A DNA stretch of 64,000 bases, taken from NCBI GenBank assembly GCA_023974075.1, contig JAMFTG010000069.1:186001-250000 (forward strand), in the 5' to 3' direction. Shown piece by piece: positions 54,198 through 64,000 of this stretch. This DNA comes from Chaenocephalus aceratus (taxonomy: Eukaryota; Chordata; Actinopteri; Perciformes; Channichthyidae). Numbering within the stretch: position 1 is the stretch's first letter; the number at the start of each line of letters is the position of its first letter. Below the pieces are notes generated by a model. The model did not search any database. It saw only the letters and a program-made list of their open reading frames with translations, and was not told the DNA's origin. The position numbers and the translations under genes are program-made.

Positions 54198-54485
54198 TCA
54201 TGGATTAAGTCCACAAAGCCCTGAAATGTTTGCCGAAATGAGATCGGCACCATCCAAAGTAGGATGAATGCCGTCTCTCTTAATCAGACCAGGTTTTCCC
54301 CAGAAGGCTGTCCAATTATTTACGAAGCCCACATTGTTTGCTGGGCACCACCAAGACAACCAGCGCTGAAATGATGACATGCGGCTATACATGTCATCAT
54401 TGATCAGATTGGGGAGGGGACCAGAGAAGATTACGGTGTCCGACATTGTTTTAGCATAACTACACACCGATTCCACATTAAGTTT
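54198..54485 (-). pseudogene. LINE ORF1 C-terminus, SGNH-esterase-like (copy 3)
   Basis: Same 96 codons with DGIHPT and the TGA; one neighbouring change at 54133 (cataggag to cctaggag) lies outside it. Confidence 0.55.
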
Positions 54486-54942
54486 GATCTTGTACTTGAG
54501 TAAAAGTAGAAGTACCAGAGTGTAGGAATACTCTGTTACAGTAAAAGTCCTGCATTCAAAATGTTCCTCAAGTGAAAGTAGAAAAGTATTATCATCTAAA
54601 TATAGTGAAAGTAGCGACAGTAAAAGTAGTCGTTGTGCAGATTGGTCCATTTCAGAATAATATATATGATATGTTTTATAATGATCATGAAAGTGTTCTC
54701 AAAGCTGGTGAAGGTGCAGCTAGTTTGAATGACTTTGTAGACTGCAGGGTAGCTGGTGGATTTACTCCAGGTGGAACTAAAGTCTGATTCAACACTTCAT
54801 TATATTTCACATCATTCATCCACATCTGTAGAGTAACTATTAGATACATGTAGTGGATTAGAAGTACAAAGGAGCATAAAATGGATTACCTCAACATTGT
54901 ACTTAAGTACAAGTACCTGAGTAAATGTACTTCCTATCTCTG

Positions 54943-55439
54943 AATTTACTGATATAATGTGTTCATTATTTTCAAATTCACGGTGTAGATATTTTAATAG
55001 CTAGTGATACATGGATACTATAACTAATTTATAAAACAATGAAATGAGTTTGTGTGCTTCAACCCTTTTAGTTTTTTGTATTTAGCTATACATAACTCTA
55101 ACCTTATAACAGATAAAGTATGCAATATTCCATCATGATATTGGTTGAAAAAAACACTTTAGATTTTGCATGTTTTGAATCATATTTAAAAAATGTTTCT
55201 GTGAGAGCCAACCCCTTTGTATTTATTTTAAAAATAACAACAAATCATTCTGAATCAAACAACCAATCAGTGTGTCTTTGTTGTTTTGTTGTATCAAGTT
55301 AATAGGTATTTATACTTCTTCCTTTATTCAGCGGTATTTTAGGCTACAACGAGTCAGAATGCATTCTCGGGTTTCATTAAAAACCTTCATATGTGTCCTA
55401 AAACACTTGTGTCACTTTCTCTGTTGATTTGTTTTATAG
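54943..55439 (+). other. Z6 intron, 3' part
   Basis: Homologous to 1738-2224, ending in the acceptor gttttatag/GAAGAG. No gene seen. Confidence 0.5.
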
Positions 55440-56858
55440 GAAGAGACCTGCAAAAACCCAGATAGGCTTTATAATGAGGGGGAGAAGAGTATCATCGGAG
55501 AACAGCTGGATCAACATCAGGCTACAGCCACAATAGGAAAACCACACACCTGTGACCAGTGTGAGAAGAGTTTCTGGAGTTCAGGGATATTGAAGCGCCA
55601 CAGACGTACCCACACTGGAGAAAAACCTTTCACCTGTGACCAGTGTGAGAAGAGCTTTAGCCAGTCAGGCTATTTGAAGATTCACAAGCGAATCCACACT
55701 GGAGAAAAACCTTTCACCTGTGACCAGTGTGAGAAGAGTTTTAACCAGTCAGGCGATTTGAAGATTCACAAGCGAATCCACACTGGAGAAAAACCTTTCA
55801 CCTGTGACCAGTGTGAGAAGAGTTTCTGGAGTTCAGGGATATTGAAGCGCCACAAACGTACCCACACTGGAGAAAAACCTTTCACCTGTGTCCAGTGTGA
55901 GAAGAGTTTTAGCCAGTCAGGCTATTTGAAGATTCACAAGCGAATCCACACTGGAGAAAAACCTTTCACCTGTGACCAGTGTGGGAAGAGCTTTAACCAG
56001 TCAGGCGATTTGAAGATTCACAAGCGAATCCACACTGGAGAAAAGCCTTTCACCTGTGACCAGTGTGAGAAAAGTTTTAGCAGGTCAGACTCATTGAAGA
56101 TCCACCAGCGAACCCACACTGGAGAAAATCCTTTCACCTGTGACCAGTGTGAGAAAAGTTTCACGGACTCAGGCTCATTGAAGCGCCACCAGATAATCCA
56201 CACTGGAGAAAAGCCTTTCACCTGTGACCAGTGTGAGAAGAGCTTTAGCCAGTCAGGCCATTTGAAGATTCACAAGCGAACCCACACTGGAGAAAATCCT
56301 TTCACCTGTGGCCAGTGTGAGAAAAGTTTCACGGACTCACACTCATTGAAGCGCCACCAGATAATCCACACTGGATTAAAGCCTTTCACCTGTGACCAGT
56401 GTGGGAAGAGCTTTAGCCAGTCAGGCCATTTGAAGATTCACAAGCGAACCCACACTGGAGAAAATCTTTTCACCTGTGACCAGTGTGAGAAAAGTTTCAC
56501 GGACTCACGCTCATTGAAGCGCCACCAGATAATCCACACTGGAGAAAAGCCTTTCACCTGTGACCAGTGTGGGAAGAGCTTTAACCAGTCAGGCCATTTG
56601 AAGATTCACCAGCGAACCCACACTGGAGAAAAACCCTACTCCTGTGACCAGTGTGAGAAAAGTTTCACGGACTCACGCTCATTGAAGCGCCACCAGCGAA
56701 TCCACTCCTTTGACCAGTGGAAGAAAGAGTTCAGTGACTCATACAGTGTGAAGCTCCACCAGCCTACCCACACTGGAGAAAAACCTGACGTCTGTGCTCC
56801 CTGTGAAGAGTTTCACAGAACCAGACCACATGGGAGAACACCTTCACTAGTGCACTGA
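55440..56858 (+). CDS. Z6: poly-C2H2 zinc-finger protein, finger exon (14 fingers)
   Basis: 472 residues, 491 with the leader. The order and residues match Z1 except that Z1 fingers 4 and 5 (RSGYLK and NQSCDLK) are missing as one in-frame 168-nt block. The TGENP, TGLKP and TGENL linkers, GQC finger and TDSHSLK finger are shared with Z1. The 2-nt deletion that changes the tail to ...TPSLVH is also shared with Z1, so the two are close sisters although one unit apart. Confidence 0.9.
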   Translation, partial: EETCKNPDRLYNEGEKSIIGEQLDQHQATATIGKPHTCDQCEKSFWSSGILKRHRRTHTGEKPFTCDQCEKSFSQSGYLKIHKRIHTGEKPFTCDQCEKSFNQSGDLKIHKRIHTGEKPFTCDQCEKSFWSSGILKRHKRTHTGEKPFTCVQCEKSFSQSGYLKIHKRIHTGEKPFTCDQCGKSFNQSGDLKIHKRIHTGEKPFTCDQCEKSFSRSDSLKIHQRTHTGENPFTCDQCEKSFTDSGSLKRHQIIHTGEKPFTCDQCEKSFSQSGHLKIHKRTHTGENPFTCGQCEKSFTDSHSLKRHQIIHTGLKPFTCDQCGKSFSQSGHLKIHKRTHTGENLFTCDQCEKSFTDSRSLKRHQIIHTGEKPFTCDQCGKSFNQSGHLKIHQRTHTGEKPYSCDQCEKSFTDSRSLKRHQRIHSFDQWKKEFSDSYSVKLHQPTHTGEKPDVCAPCEEFHRTRPHGRTPSLVH

Positions 56859-57216
56859 CTGTTCAGCAAGAGTGAGGTGGACTGTTTGACACAACTCGCT
56901 GTTAAAGGATGTTGTGTGGATTTCAAAAGTTGTTCAAATGTTCTCAATAATATTCAAATGCATGCACTTCACTTGTCAACTTGTTTTGTTTTTTTCACAG
57001 CAAACACACACAAAGCTCCCTAAAGAACAAGGCACCACAGTCACTTAAATATAAGAATGTTATAAATATGTGGTAATTTAACAACAAGCTAAAGCCTACT
57101 GATTTCTAAAAGTGTGCAAAGAGCCTTTAGTCTCATAAAAGCTGGATAGAGCGTCACTTTGAACCATAAACTATAACCGTTGCTGACTGTATTCATTCAG
57201 GCCATTTTACCATCAG
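56859..57216 (+). other. Z6 3' untranslated and flanking sequence
   Basis: Matches the Z1 flank almost base for base. No gene seen. Confidence 0.4.
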
Positions 57217-59248
57217 AAAGAGGTTCCACAGGGGTCTATCCTTGGTCCATTCATGTTTACATTAGATGTTACTTAACTTTTTCCAGTAGCCAGACTTTCT
57301 CCTTCGACCTTTTCTCTGTTGGGGAGGTTTGTAAGGCTCAAAGCAAAGAATATTTAAGCTTGAACAACATTCTATCTCCTCACCAGTCAGGCTTTAGGAA
57401 GCAGTACAGTAACGGCTGCTTTGAAAGAAGTGAATGACATTGTTGAAGGCTTGGACGCAAAGAGCTACTGTGCTGCCCTTTTTATAGACTTATCCAAGGC
57501 ATTTGATACTGTGGACATGGCATTCTATGCCAGAAGTTATCCCATAGGCCCGTCTGACCAAGCTGTTGGTTGGTTTTCAAACTATCTCTCATATCGCAAG
57601 CAATGTGTATAATTCAGCAGTCTCTCCTCAAGCGTTCTTAATGTGCCCAGAGGTGTTCCTCAAGGTTTGGTCTTGGGACCCACCCTTTTTTACAATTGAT
57701 ATAAATTATGTGTGTCAACATATTGATGCCTCTGTACATCTATATGCAGATGATACTGTTCTATACTGTTGTGCTAGCACTGCTGTCCTTGCATTTAAAC
57801 GTCTGCAGCCTGCTTTTGACACGTTTCAGTCTAGGGCTGCACGATTTTGGGAAAAAATCTAATTGCGATTTTTCTGACAAATATTGCGATTGCGATTCGA
57901 ATTGCGATATTTGTTTTTAAGCGACCCAACAGAAGTTTATTGTAAAATGCGGCCATAACTCCAGCTAGGAAGGTCGTATCAACGTGCTCCCGTTTCTAGC
58001 ACCCCCGCAGCCCGAGCTACGAGTGAAAAAACTAAACTTACATGAAACTTCCGTTGGGTTGCTTTAAAGTCGAGCTTCAGTTTAAGATTCACCCTGTGAT
58101 AGAAACATGTGATGGAGCATTACTAACCTGACTCAGATGGTTCACCAAACCATCTAAAGCTCCATTGGAAGCCATTTGGAAAGGGCAGGCACTTTCAGAA
58201 GCACTTGGCAGGTGATTGGATCAATCTGTCTATCACCTTCTATCATGGGCTACTTCTGATTGATTAACAATGGCTGATATATGTGGAGCACAGCACTTCT
58301 GATTGGTGTGGATGACTGACACATAAGACAAAAAAATTGTAAAACAAAATCGCACGGTTTGCGATTTGATAATCGCATCATTTCAAATCGCGATTTCGAT
58401 TTAAAATCGATTAATCGTTCAGCCCTACTCTGTACATCTATATGCAGATGATACTGTTCTATACTGTTGTGCTAGCACTGCTGCCCTTGCATTTGAACGT
58501 CTGCAGTCTGCTTTTGACACGTTTCAGTCACACCTGTTCCACCTCAGGTTGGTGTAAAATTCAGACGAGACAAAAGTCATGTTGTTTTCCAAGAAGAAAA
58601 AGTTACCAACTGTTCTTCCCTGCATCAAGTCTGCACAGCATAACCACATTGAAGCTGTTCACACCTACAGAAACTTAGGCATCACTATAGATGAAAACCT
58701 CTGCTTTAAACCTCATATTGACTATCTTTTAAGGAAACTGAAATTCAAACTGGGATTTTTTTTTTAAGAAACATGGCCTGCTTCTCCACAAGTGCTCGGA
58801 AATGGCTTGTAGCTGCCAAATTGTTGCGCCTCTTGGACTACAGGGAATGTGTGAACATGAACGCCTCAGCTCACTCCCTTCATCTGCTGGACGCTGTTTA
58901 CCATGGGGCTCTGAGGTTCATAACCAATTGTTAACCCCTCACACACCATTGCACGCTGTACGTTTCAGTTAACTGGACATCACTATCAATGCGCAGATCT
59001 CTGCACTGGTACAAATTCATCTATACCGCCATGCTTGGACTGCTGCCCCTCTACATATCACACAAACAGTACAGCTATAGACTACGATCTCAAAATTACA
59101 TCACTCTGTCCGTCCCCTCAGTATTCACCGAGCTTGGGAAAAAGCCATATCATACTCTGCCCCCTGAACCTGAAACACACTTCAGCAGGATAAAAGTATA
59201 CTTCGGGACAATGGTGGATTTTGCATACAATACATCAAAGTAACATAC
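57217..59248 (+). mobile_element. Decayed LINE ORF2 relic, copy 4
   Basis: As copy 1, including the intact HTYRNLGITIDENL frame (58579-58767) and the short VPQGSILGP relic at its start. Confidence 0.8.
57831..58428. mobile_element. Non-autonomous TIR element, 598 bp, copy 4
   Basis: Same ends, length and flanking 101-bp repeats (57730-57830 and 58428-58528). Confidence 0.7.
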
Positions 59249-59251
59249 ACA

Positions 59252-59446
59252 GCACAACCCTCTATTTAAGCTAGAGGGAACAGATGACACAAATACAACA
59301 ACAACAAAGACAAATCAAAATAAAACTTGAATTGGAACCTTTGAATTGTGTTACCATGGAAACACCTTTGCATCTTTCAAACCTGACCCACGTGAAGACG
59401 TCCATCAACCGGCACGAGTTATTGAAACTACTTTCACACATCAACG
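59252..59446 (+). other. Candidate 5' untranslated exon of Z7 with upstream ORF
   Basis: ATG at 59356 and donor at 59446/59447, unchanged, although the intron behind it shows more substitutions here (59610-59830) than in the other copies. Confidence 0.4.
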
Positions 59447-59907
59447 GTAAGAAAAACAGCATTTCTGCAGCTGGGTCGTTTCTATGAGATGTTTACGGGA
59501 GCTATTGTTTGGCTGGCAGAGGGAGATTTATTTTACTCTTTCAAACTTATTTTGATATTTTATGAAAATAGAGTTTGTTGTTCTGCATGTTGGATACTGC
59601 GACTGAAATGTATCTTTCTCTGCACAAGACTGACTTATTGTCTTCATTTATATTTGTGATATATGGCTTTACCTCATTTTAAAGCTGCATTTATTTAAAA
59701 AATGCACAAACTAAAGCACAACAAGATATGTCTCTGTGTCAGATGTGCAAGTGTCTAACTGGATGGACTCCATCTCTCTGAGCTTTGTGGTAGTGATTGT
59801 TTGTGTCAAATGAATGGTCTCAAGGTTAACATTTAGAAAAACACAAAATGTTTATTTTAATTCCTGTAGTTGGCTAATAAGTAATATGGTAATCTCTGTT
59901 ATTGCAG

Positions 59908-59964
59908 ATGGCTGAACTTCAGGTAGACGATAACACAAGCAGCAGAATGACTTCATCAGCAGAG
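59908..59964 (+). CDS. Z7 leader exon (19 codons)
   Basis: Thr10 form in a context otherwise like Z2, Z4 and Z5 (LINE relic and 5' exon upstream). Intron to Z7: 1651 bases. Confidence 0.8.
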
Positions 59965-60204
59965 GTAAGTTACTTTAACTTTTAAAAGTGAAAATCCTGG
60001 TTAAATAATTATTCATATTTGAGTGAAAACAATGAAGAATTAATAAAGCATTCGTTATATTGGGTGAATCATATTGGTTGCTAGGAAACATCTGGCAAAA
60101 TCAATCAAAAATGTAAACGGGAAGTCACCTGTAGCAAATAGTGAGTGCTAAAGCTACAGTAACATATACGAGGAGATGGTAACATCTGATCAATCACATT
60201 TACT

Positions 60205-61064
60205 CAGAGGTGGGAGAAGTACTCAGATCTTGTACTTGAGTAAAAGTAGAACTACTCAGATCTTGTACTTGAGTAAAAGTAGAATAACTCAGATCTTGTG
60301 CTTGACTAAAAGTAGAAGTACTCGGATCTTGTACTTGAGTAAAAGTAGAAGTACTCAGATCTTGTACTTGAGTAAAAGTAGAAGAACTCAGATGTTGTGC
60401 TTGACTAAAAGTAGAAGTACTCGGATCTTGTACTTGAGTAAAAGGAGAAGTACTCAGATCTTGTACTTGAGTAGAAGTACTCAGATCTTGTACTTGACTA
60501 AAAGTAGAAGTACACAGATCTTGAGTAAAAGTAGAAGTACTCAGATCTTGTACTTAGTAAAAGTAGAAGTATCAGAGTGAAGGAATACTCTGTTACAGTA
60601 AAAGTCCTGCTTTCAAAATGTTCCTCAAGTAAAAGTAGAAAAGTATTCTCAAAAAAATATAGTGAAAGTAGTGACAGTAAAAGTAGTCGTTGTGCAGATT
60701 GGTCCATTTCAGAATAATATATATGATATGTTTTATAATGATTGATCATGAAAGTGTTCTCAAAGCTGGTGAAGGTGCAGCTAGTCTGAAGTACTTTGTA
60801 GACTGCAGGGTAGCTGGTGGATTTACTCCAGGTGGAACTAAAGTCTGATTTAACACTTGATTATATTTCACATCATTCATCCAGATCTGTAAAGTAACTA
60901 AAGGTATTAAATACATGTAGTGGAGGAAAAGTACACAATTCACTTCTGAACTGTAGTGGAGTAGAAGTACACAGTAGCATAAAATGGAAATACTCAAGTC
61001 AAGTAAAAATACCTCCAAATTGTACTTAAGTACAGTACCTGAGTAAATGTACTTCCTACCTCTG
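60205..61064. mobile_element. hAT-like CAGAGGT element with minisatellite, copy 4
   Basis: Bounded by catttact and aatttact. It is 860 bp, the longest copy, because of extra minisatellite units. No SINE upstream. Confidence 0.65.
60212..60572 (+). repeat. 33-bp minisatellite, copy 4
   Basis: About eleven units with their own variants (agaactactcag, actcggatcttg), unlike the order in copies 1 and 3. Confidence 0.85.
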
Positions 61065-61615
61065 AATTTACTGATATAATGTGATCATTTAATGTTCATT
61101 ATTTTCAAATTCACGGTGGAGATATTTTAATAGCTAGTGATACCTGGATACTATAACTAATTTATAAAACAATGAAACGAGTTTGTGTGCTTCAACCCTT
61201 TTAGTTTTTTGTATTTAGCTATACATAACTCTAACCTTACAACAGATAAAGTAAGCAATATTCCATCATGATATTGGTTGAAAAAAACACATTTAAATTT
61301 AGCATGTTTTGAATAATATTTTAAAAAATGTCTCTGTGAGAGCCAACACCTTTGTATTCATTTAAAAATAACAACAAGTCATTCTGAATCAAACAACCAA
61401 TCAGTCTGTCTTTGATGTTTTGTTGTATCAAGTTAATAGGTATTTATACTTCTTCCTTTATTCAGCGGTATTTTAGGCTACAACGAGTCAGAATGCATTC
61501 TCGGGTTTCATTAAGAACCTTACTTTACTTCTGTCACGTCCATTTTTAACTTGCATCAAGACATTTATGTGTCCTAATACACTTGTGTCACTTTATCTGT
61601 TGTTTTGTTTTATAG
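61065..61615 (+). other. Z7 intron, 3' part
   Basis: Keeps a CCAAT-like aaccaatcagtc; acceptor gttttatag/GAAGAG. No gene seen. Confidence 0.5.
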
Positions 61616-62356
61616 GAAGAGACCTGCAAAAACCCAGATAGGCTTTATAATGAGGGGGAGAAGAGTATCATCGGAGAACAGCTGGATCAACATCAGTCTA
61701 CAGCCACAATAGGAAAACCACACACCTGTGACCAGTGTGAGAAGAGTTTCTGGAGTTCAAGGAATTTGAAGCGCCACAAACGTACCCACACTGGAGAAAA
61801 ACCTTTCACCTGTGTCCAGTGTGGGAAGAGATTTAGCCAGTCAGGCTCTTTAAAGATTCACCAGCGAATCCACACTGGAGAAAAACCTTTCACCTGTGAC
61901 CAGTGTGGGAAGAGCTTTAACCAGTCAGGCTATTTGAAGATTCACAAGCGAATCCACACTGGAGAAAAACCCTACTCCTGTGACCAGTGTGAGAAAGTTT
62001 ATACCAGTTCAAGCTATTTAAAGATTCACAAGCGAACCCACACTGGAGAAAAACCTTACACATGTGACCATTGTGGGAAGAGCTTTAACCAGTCAGGCCA
62101 TTTGAAGGTCCACCAGCGAACCCACACTGGAGAAAAACCTTTCACCTGTGACCAGTGTGAGAGAAGTTTCAGGGACTCACGCTCATTGAAGCGCCACCAG
62201 ATAATCCACTCCTTTGACCAGTGGAAGAAAGAGTTCAGTGACTCATACAGTGTGAAGCTCCACCAGCCTACCCACACTGGAGAAACACCTGACGTCTGTG
62301 CTCCCTGTGAGAAGAGTCTCAGAGAACCAGACCACATGGGAGAACACCTTCACTAG
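61616..62356 (+). CDS. Z7: poly-C2H2 zinc-finger protein, finger exon (6 fingers)
   Basis: 246 residues, 265 with the leader. Six intact fingers: WSSRNLK, RFSQSGSLK (VQCGK type), NQSGYLK, KVYTSSSYLK, a YTCDHCGK finger with NQSGHLKVH (the only one with Val at helix position 6), and FRDSRSLK. The degenerate finger and ...MGEHLH tail follow. It is the most distinct of the six-finger type and ends the array in this window. Confidence 0.9.
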   Translation, partial: EETCKNPDRLYNEGEKSIIGEQLDQHQSTATIGKPHTCDQCEKSFWSSRNLKRHKRTHTGEKPFTCVQCGKRFSQSGSLKIHQRIHTGEKPFTCDQCGKSFNQSGYLKIHKRIHTGEKPYSCDQCEKVYTSSSYLKIHKRTHTGEKPYTCDHCGKSFNQSGHLKVHQRTHTGEKPFTCDQCERSFRDSRSLKRHQIIHSFDQWKKEFSDSYSVKLHQPTHTGETPDVCAPCEKSLREPDHMGEHLH

Positions 62357-62715
62357 TGCACTGAGACTGTTCAGCAAGAGTGAGGTGGACTGTTTGACAC
62401 AACTCGCTGTTAAAATATGTTGTGTGGATTTCAAAAGTTGTTCAAATGTTCTCAATAATATTCAAATGATGCACTGAAGTTGTCAACTTGTATTTGTTTC
62501 CACAGCAAACACACACACAAAGCTCCTTAAAGAACAAGGCACCACAGTCACTTAAATGTAATAATGTTATAAATATGTGGTAATTTAACAACAAGCTAAA
62601 GCCTACTGATTTCTAAAAGTGTGCATAGAGCCTTTAGTCTCATATAAGCTAGATAGAGCGTCACTTTGAACCATAAACTATTACCGTTGCTCACTGTACT
62701 CATTCAGGCCATTTT
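62357..62715 (+). other. Z7 3' untranslated and flanking sequence
   Basis: As after Z2 and Z5, with no gene visible. Confidence 0.4.
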
Positions 62716-62880
62716 ACCATCAGAAAGAGGTTCCACAGGGGTCTATCCTTGGTCCATTAATTTTTTCATTAGATATAACATAACTCTTTCTAATCAATAT
62801 TTTAATGTCACTATTTTTGCTGATGCCGACGCTTTATCACAACCATTAAATGTCAACAGCTAAACAGATGTCTGTGAATT
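62716..62880 (+). pseudogene. LINE reverse-transcriptase relic after Z7
   Basis: VPQGSILGPLIF followed by IFADADA, the same relic as after Z2 and Z5. Confidence 0.6.
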
Positions 62881-63040
62881 ATATAAAAAAATAACATCTT
62901 TAGAAAGCTTCAGAATATAGACAGGAATACAACTTGAAGGTCTTGTAGGTGAAAATGTCTTCCTCTAATTTCAACGACCTTTAAATATATTGTAACAATC
63001 TATATAGCTATATAATTTGTAAGACACTACGGGTCAATAC

Positions 63041-64000
63041 ATGTTAAGGTAATACACATCACCATGAAACCTCAGTTATTAAATTGCATTAAGAGAAATT
63101 TATTTTGTATGATACTGTACGTTAGTAAAATAAACTCCTCATAGTGAATATATCAACTAAACTCCAAATAAATAAAAATTATGCTAATAGGCTAAACTAG
63201 TCTCATCACTTTGACGAATTGCAGAGAAAGAGTACGTGCTGAAGTTCCATGATGTTTTATAAAGAAAATAAAACCAAACGTTACTAAAGAAAGATTAAAC
63301 GTGCTACAGAAAACACCCGAGGCAGCTCACCTTCTTCGTCATCTAAACCTCGGGATCCAATAGGTGGACTAAATACCATTAAACCACACCCAGGTAACAA
63401 TTGCTGTGTGAGGTGCAAACAATTAATTATAATAGAAATAATTAATAATGACTAAATCCTATATTCTGAATGTTTTCTTTCCACTATTATGGAAGCATTC
63501 TCAGAAGGACATTATTTATAGTATTTTCTGTGAATCCTGAGTTTTGTGTCTTTTATGAGGTTTTTTAAAAGTATTAAAGCCCATAAATTCATGAAAAATA
63601 AGAATGCAACACAACTGTTGCGCGTAATAGAGGAATATGAGCCCTTTTTAATGTATTTTAATATTATTTGTTCTATATTTAAATGTTCTGCTCTGTTTTT
63701 GATTTGTTTATTTTGTGTTTTGTATGCACCTGTTCCTAAGGATACATTGTGAAATATATCTGAAAGCCAAGTTGTAGATGTTTCTATAGTATGGTATTTT
63801 CCAGCCACCAGATGGTAGTCTCGGCCTGCTTAGCTCCAGCCCATGACTTCCTGTAGCTCACAGTCAAAGGATCAGGTACTGAAAGATGACTGCCTGCTGC
63901 TGCCTCATTTATCAACCCAAAATAAAGTACAGTGAAAAACAAAAACCCACCGCAAAATGTTTGGATTTATTCTGCAGCTCACACACCGTTGTGACAAGAA
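63041..64000. other. Sequence beyond the array, no gene recognised
   Basis: Unrelated to the rest of the window. AT-rich to about 63750, then a more even stretch with gccaccagatggtag and, near 63919, aaataaag. An open frame of 98 codons on the - strand (63512-63808) has low-complexity composition and no motif. I see no supported feature. Confidence 0.5.

Larger units (their letters stand above)
48937..54485 (-). mobile_element. CR1/L2-type LINE, better-preserved copy
   Basis: 5.5 kb including a 517-bp solo LTR and a 1034-bp hAT element, so about 4 kb of LINE. It has the (ATTG)n tail at its 3' end and gatc on both flanks. It serves as the empty site for the BEL insertion of the other copy. 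Confidence 0.8.
48879..54942. mobile_element. hAT-like CAGAGGT element split by a LINE (unit 2/3)
   Basis: Left end cagaggtggtag after catttact; right end tacttcctatctctg before aatttact. Own sequence is 48879-48936 and 54486-54942. Confidence 0.65.
53219..63040 (+). repeat. Segmental tandem duplication, unit 3 (partial)
   Basis: Third copy, with Z6 and Z7. It follows unit 1 from base 1 to about 10172, then homology stops abruptly after the shared string gtcaatac (63033-63040). Unit 1 continues there into the spacer block, while unit 3 continues into unrelated sequence. Around the long zinc-finger gene it is closer to unit 1 than to unit 2: Z1 and Z6 share a frameshifted C-terminus and an intact middle part of the LINE relic that unit 2 has lost after Z3. 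Confidence 0.85.

Noticed and set aside
63512..63808. 98-codon - strand frame near the window end
   Set aside because: Low-complexity composition in AT-rich DNA, overlapped by an opposite-strand frame, with no motif or splice support.

Overview
The window looks like nuclear DNA from a ray-finned (teleost) fish. It has AT-rich introns with GT-AG borders, fish-type repeats (a BEL/Pao LTR retrotransposon, a CR1/L2/Rex-type LINE, hAT-like elements, a tRNA-derived SINE) and a tandem family of poly-C2H2 zinc-finger genes. No rRNA gene, functional tRNA gene, CRISPR array or bacterial feature is visible. Family names were assigned from motifs read in the sequence; no database search was possible.

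Layout: the window is a segmental tandem duplication. Position 1 corresponds to 28080 and again to 53220, which gives units of about 28.1 kb (1-28079, with a 7.5-kb insertion), 25.1 kb (28080-53218, with an extra local duplication) and a partial third unit (53219-63040). All seven zinc-finger genes (Z1 to Z7) are on the + strand. Six show the same two coding exons: a 19-codon leader exon (protein starts MAELQVDDN) and one large exon that begins with EETCKNPD and carries all fingers. The leader exon of Z1 must lie left of the window. Large exons are Z1 2225-3811 (16 fingers), Z2 8748-9488 (6), Z3 30310-31218 (8), Z4 35760-36332 (4), Z5 41419-42075 (5), Z6 55440-56858 (14) and Z7 61616-62356 (6), plus in each a shared degenerate last finger. 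Finger number changes in exact 84-nt steps. The products are presumably nuclear DNA-binding proteins; no KRAB, SCAN or BTB domain is visible.

Mobile DNA fills the introns and intergenic DNA. The introns of Z3 and Z6 carry a nest: a hAT-like TIR element (CAGAGGT ends) contains a CR1/L2-type LINE on the - strand, which contains a 517-bp solo LTR (target duplication ATAGT) and a BED-finger hAT element (8-bp target duplication). In the Z3 intron only, the LINE also holds a full-length BEL/Pao element (18882-26384) with one 2126-codon open reading frame, near-identical LTRs and a perfect 5-bp target duplication. The BEL insertion therefore came after the segmental duplication, while the LTR and hAT insertions came before it.

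Between each zinc-finger exon and the next leader exon lie decayed LINE remains, in four places invaded by a 598-bp TIR element flanked by 101-bp direct repeats. A 5.6-kb block (10173-15812, repeated at 42760-48470) separates Z2 from Z3 and Z5 from Z6. It holds a promoter-like CGTCA cluster, a short relic reading frame with a splice donor, an AGCTGGT-rich repeat, one plausible - strand exon of unknown origin and several interspersed repeats. The array homology stops at 63040; the last 960 bases are single-copy here with no recognisable gene.
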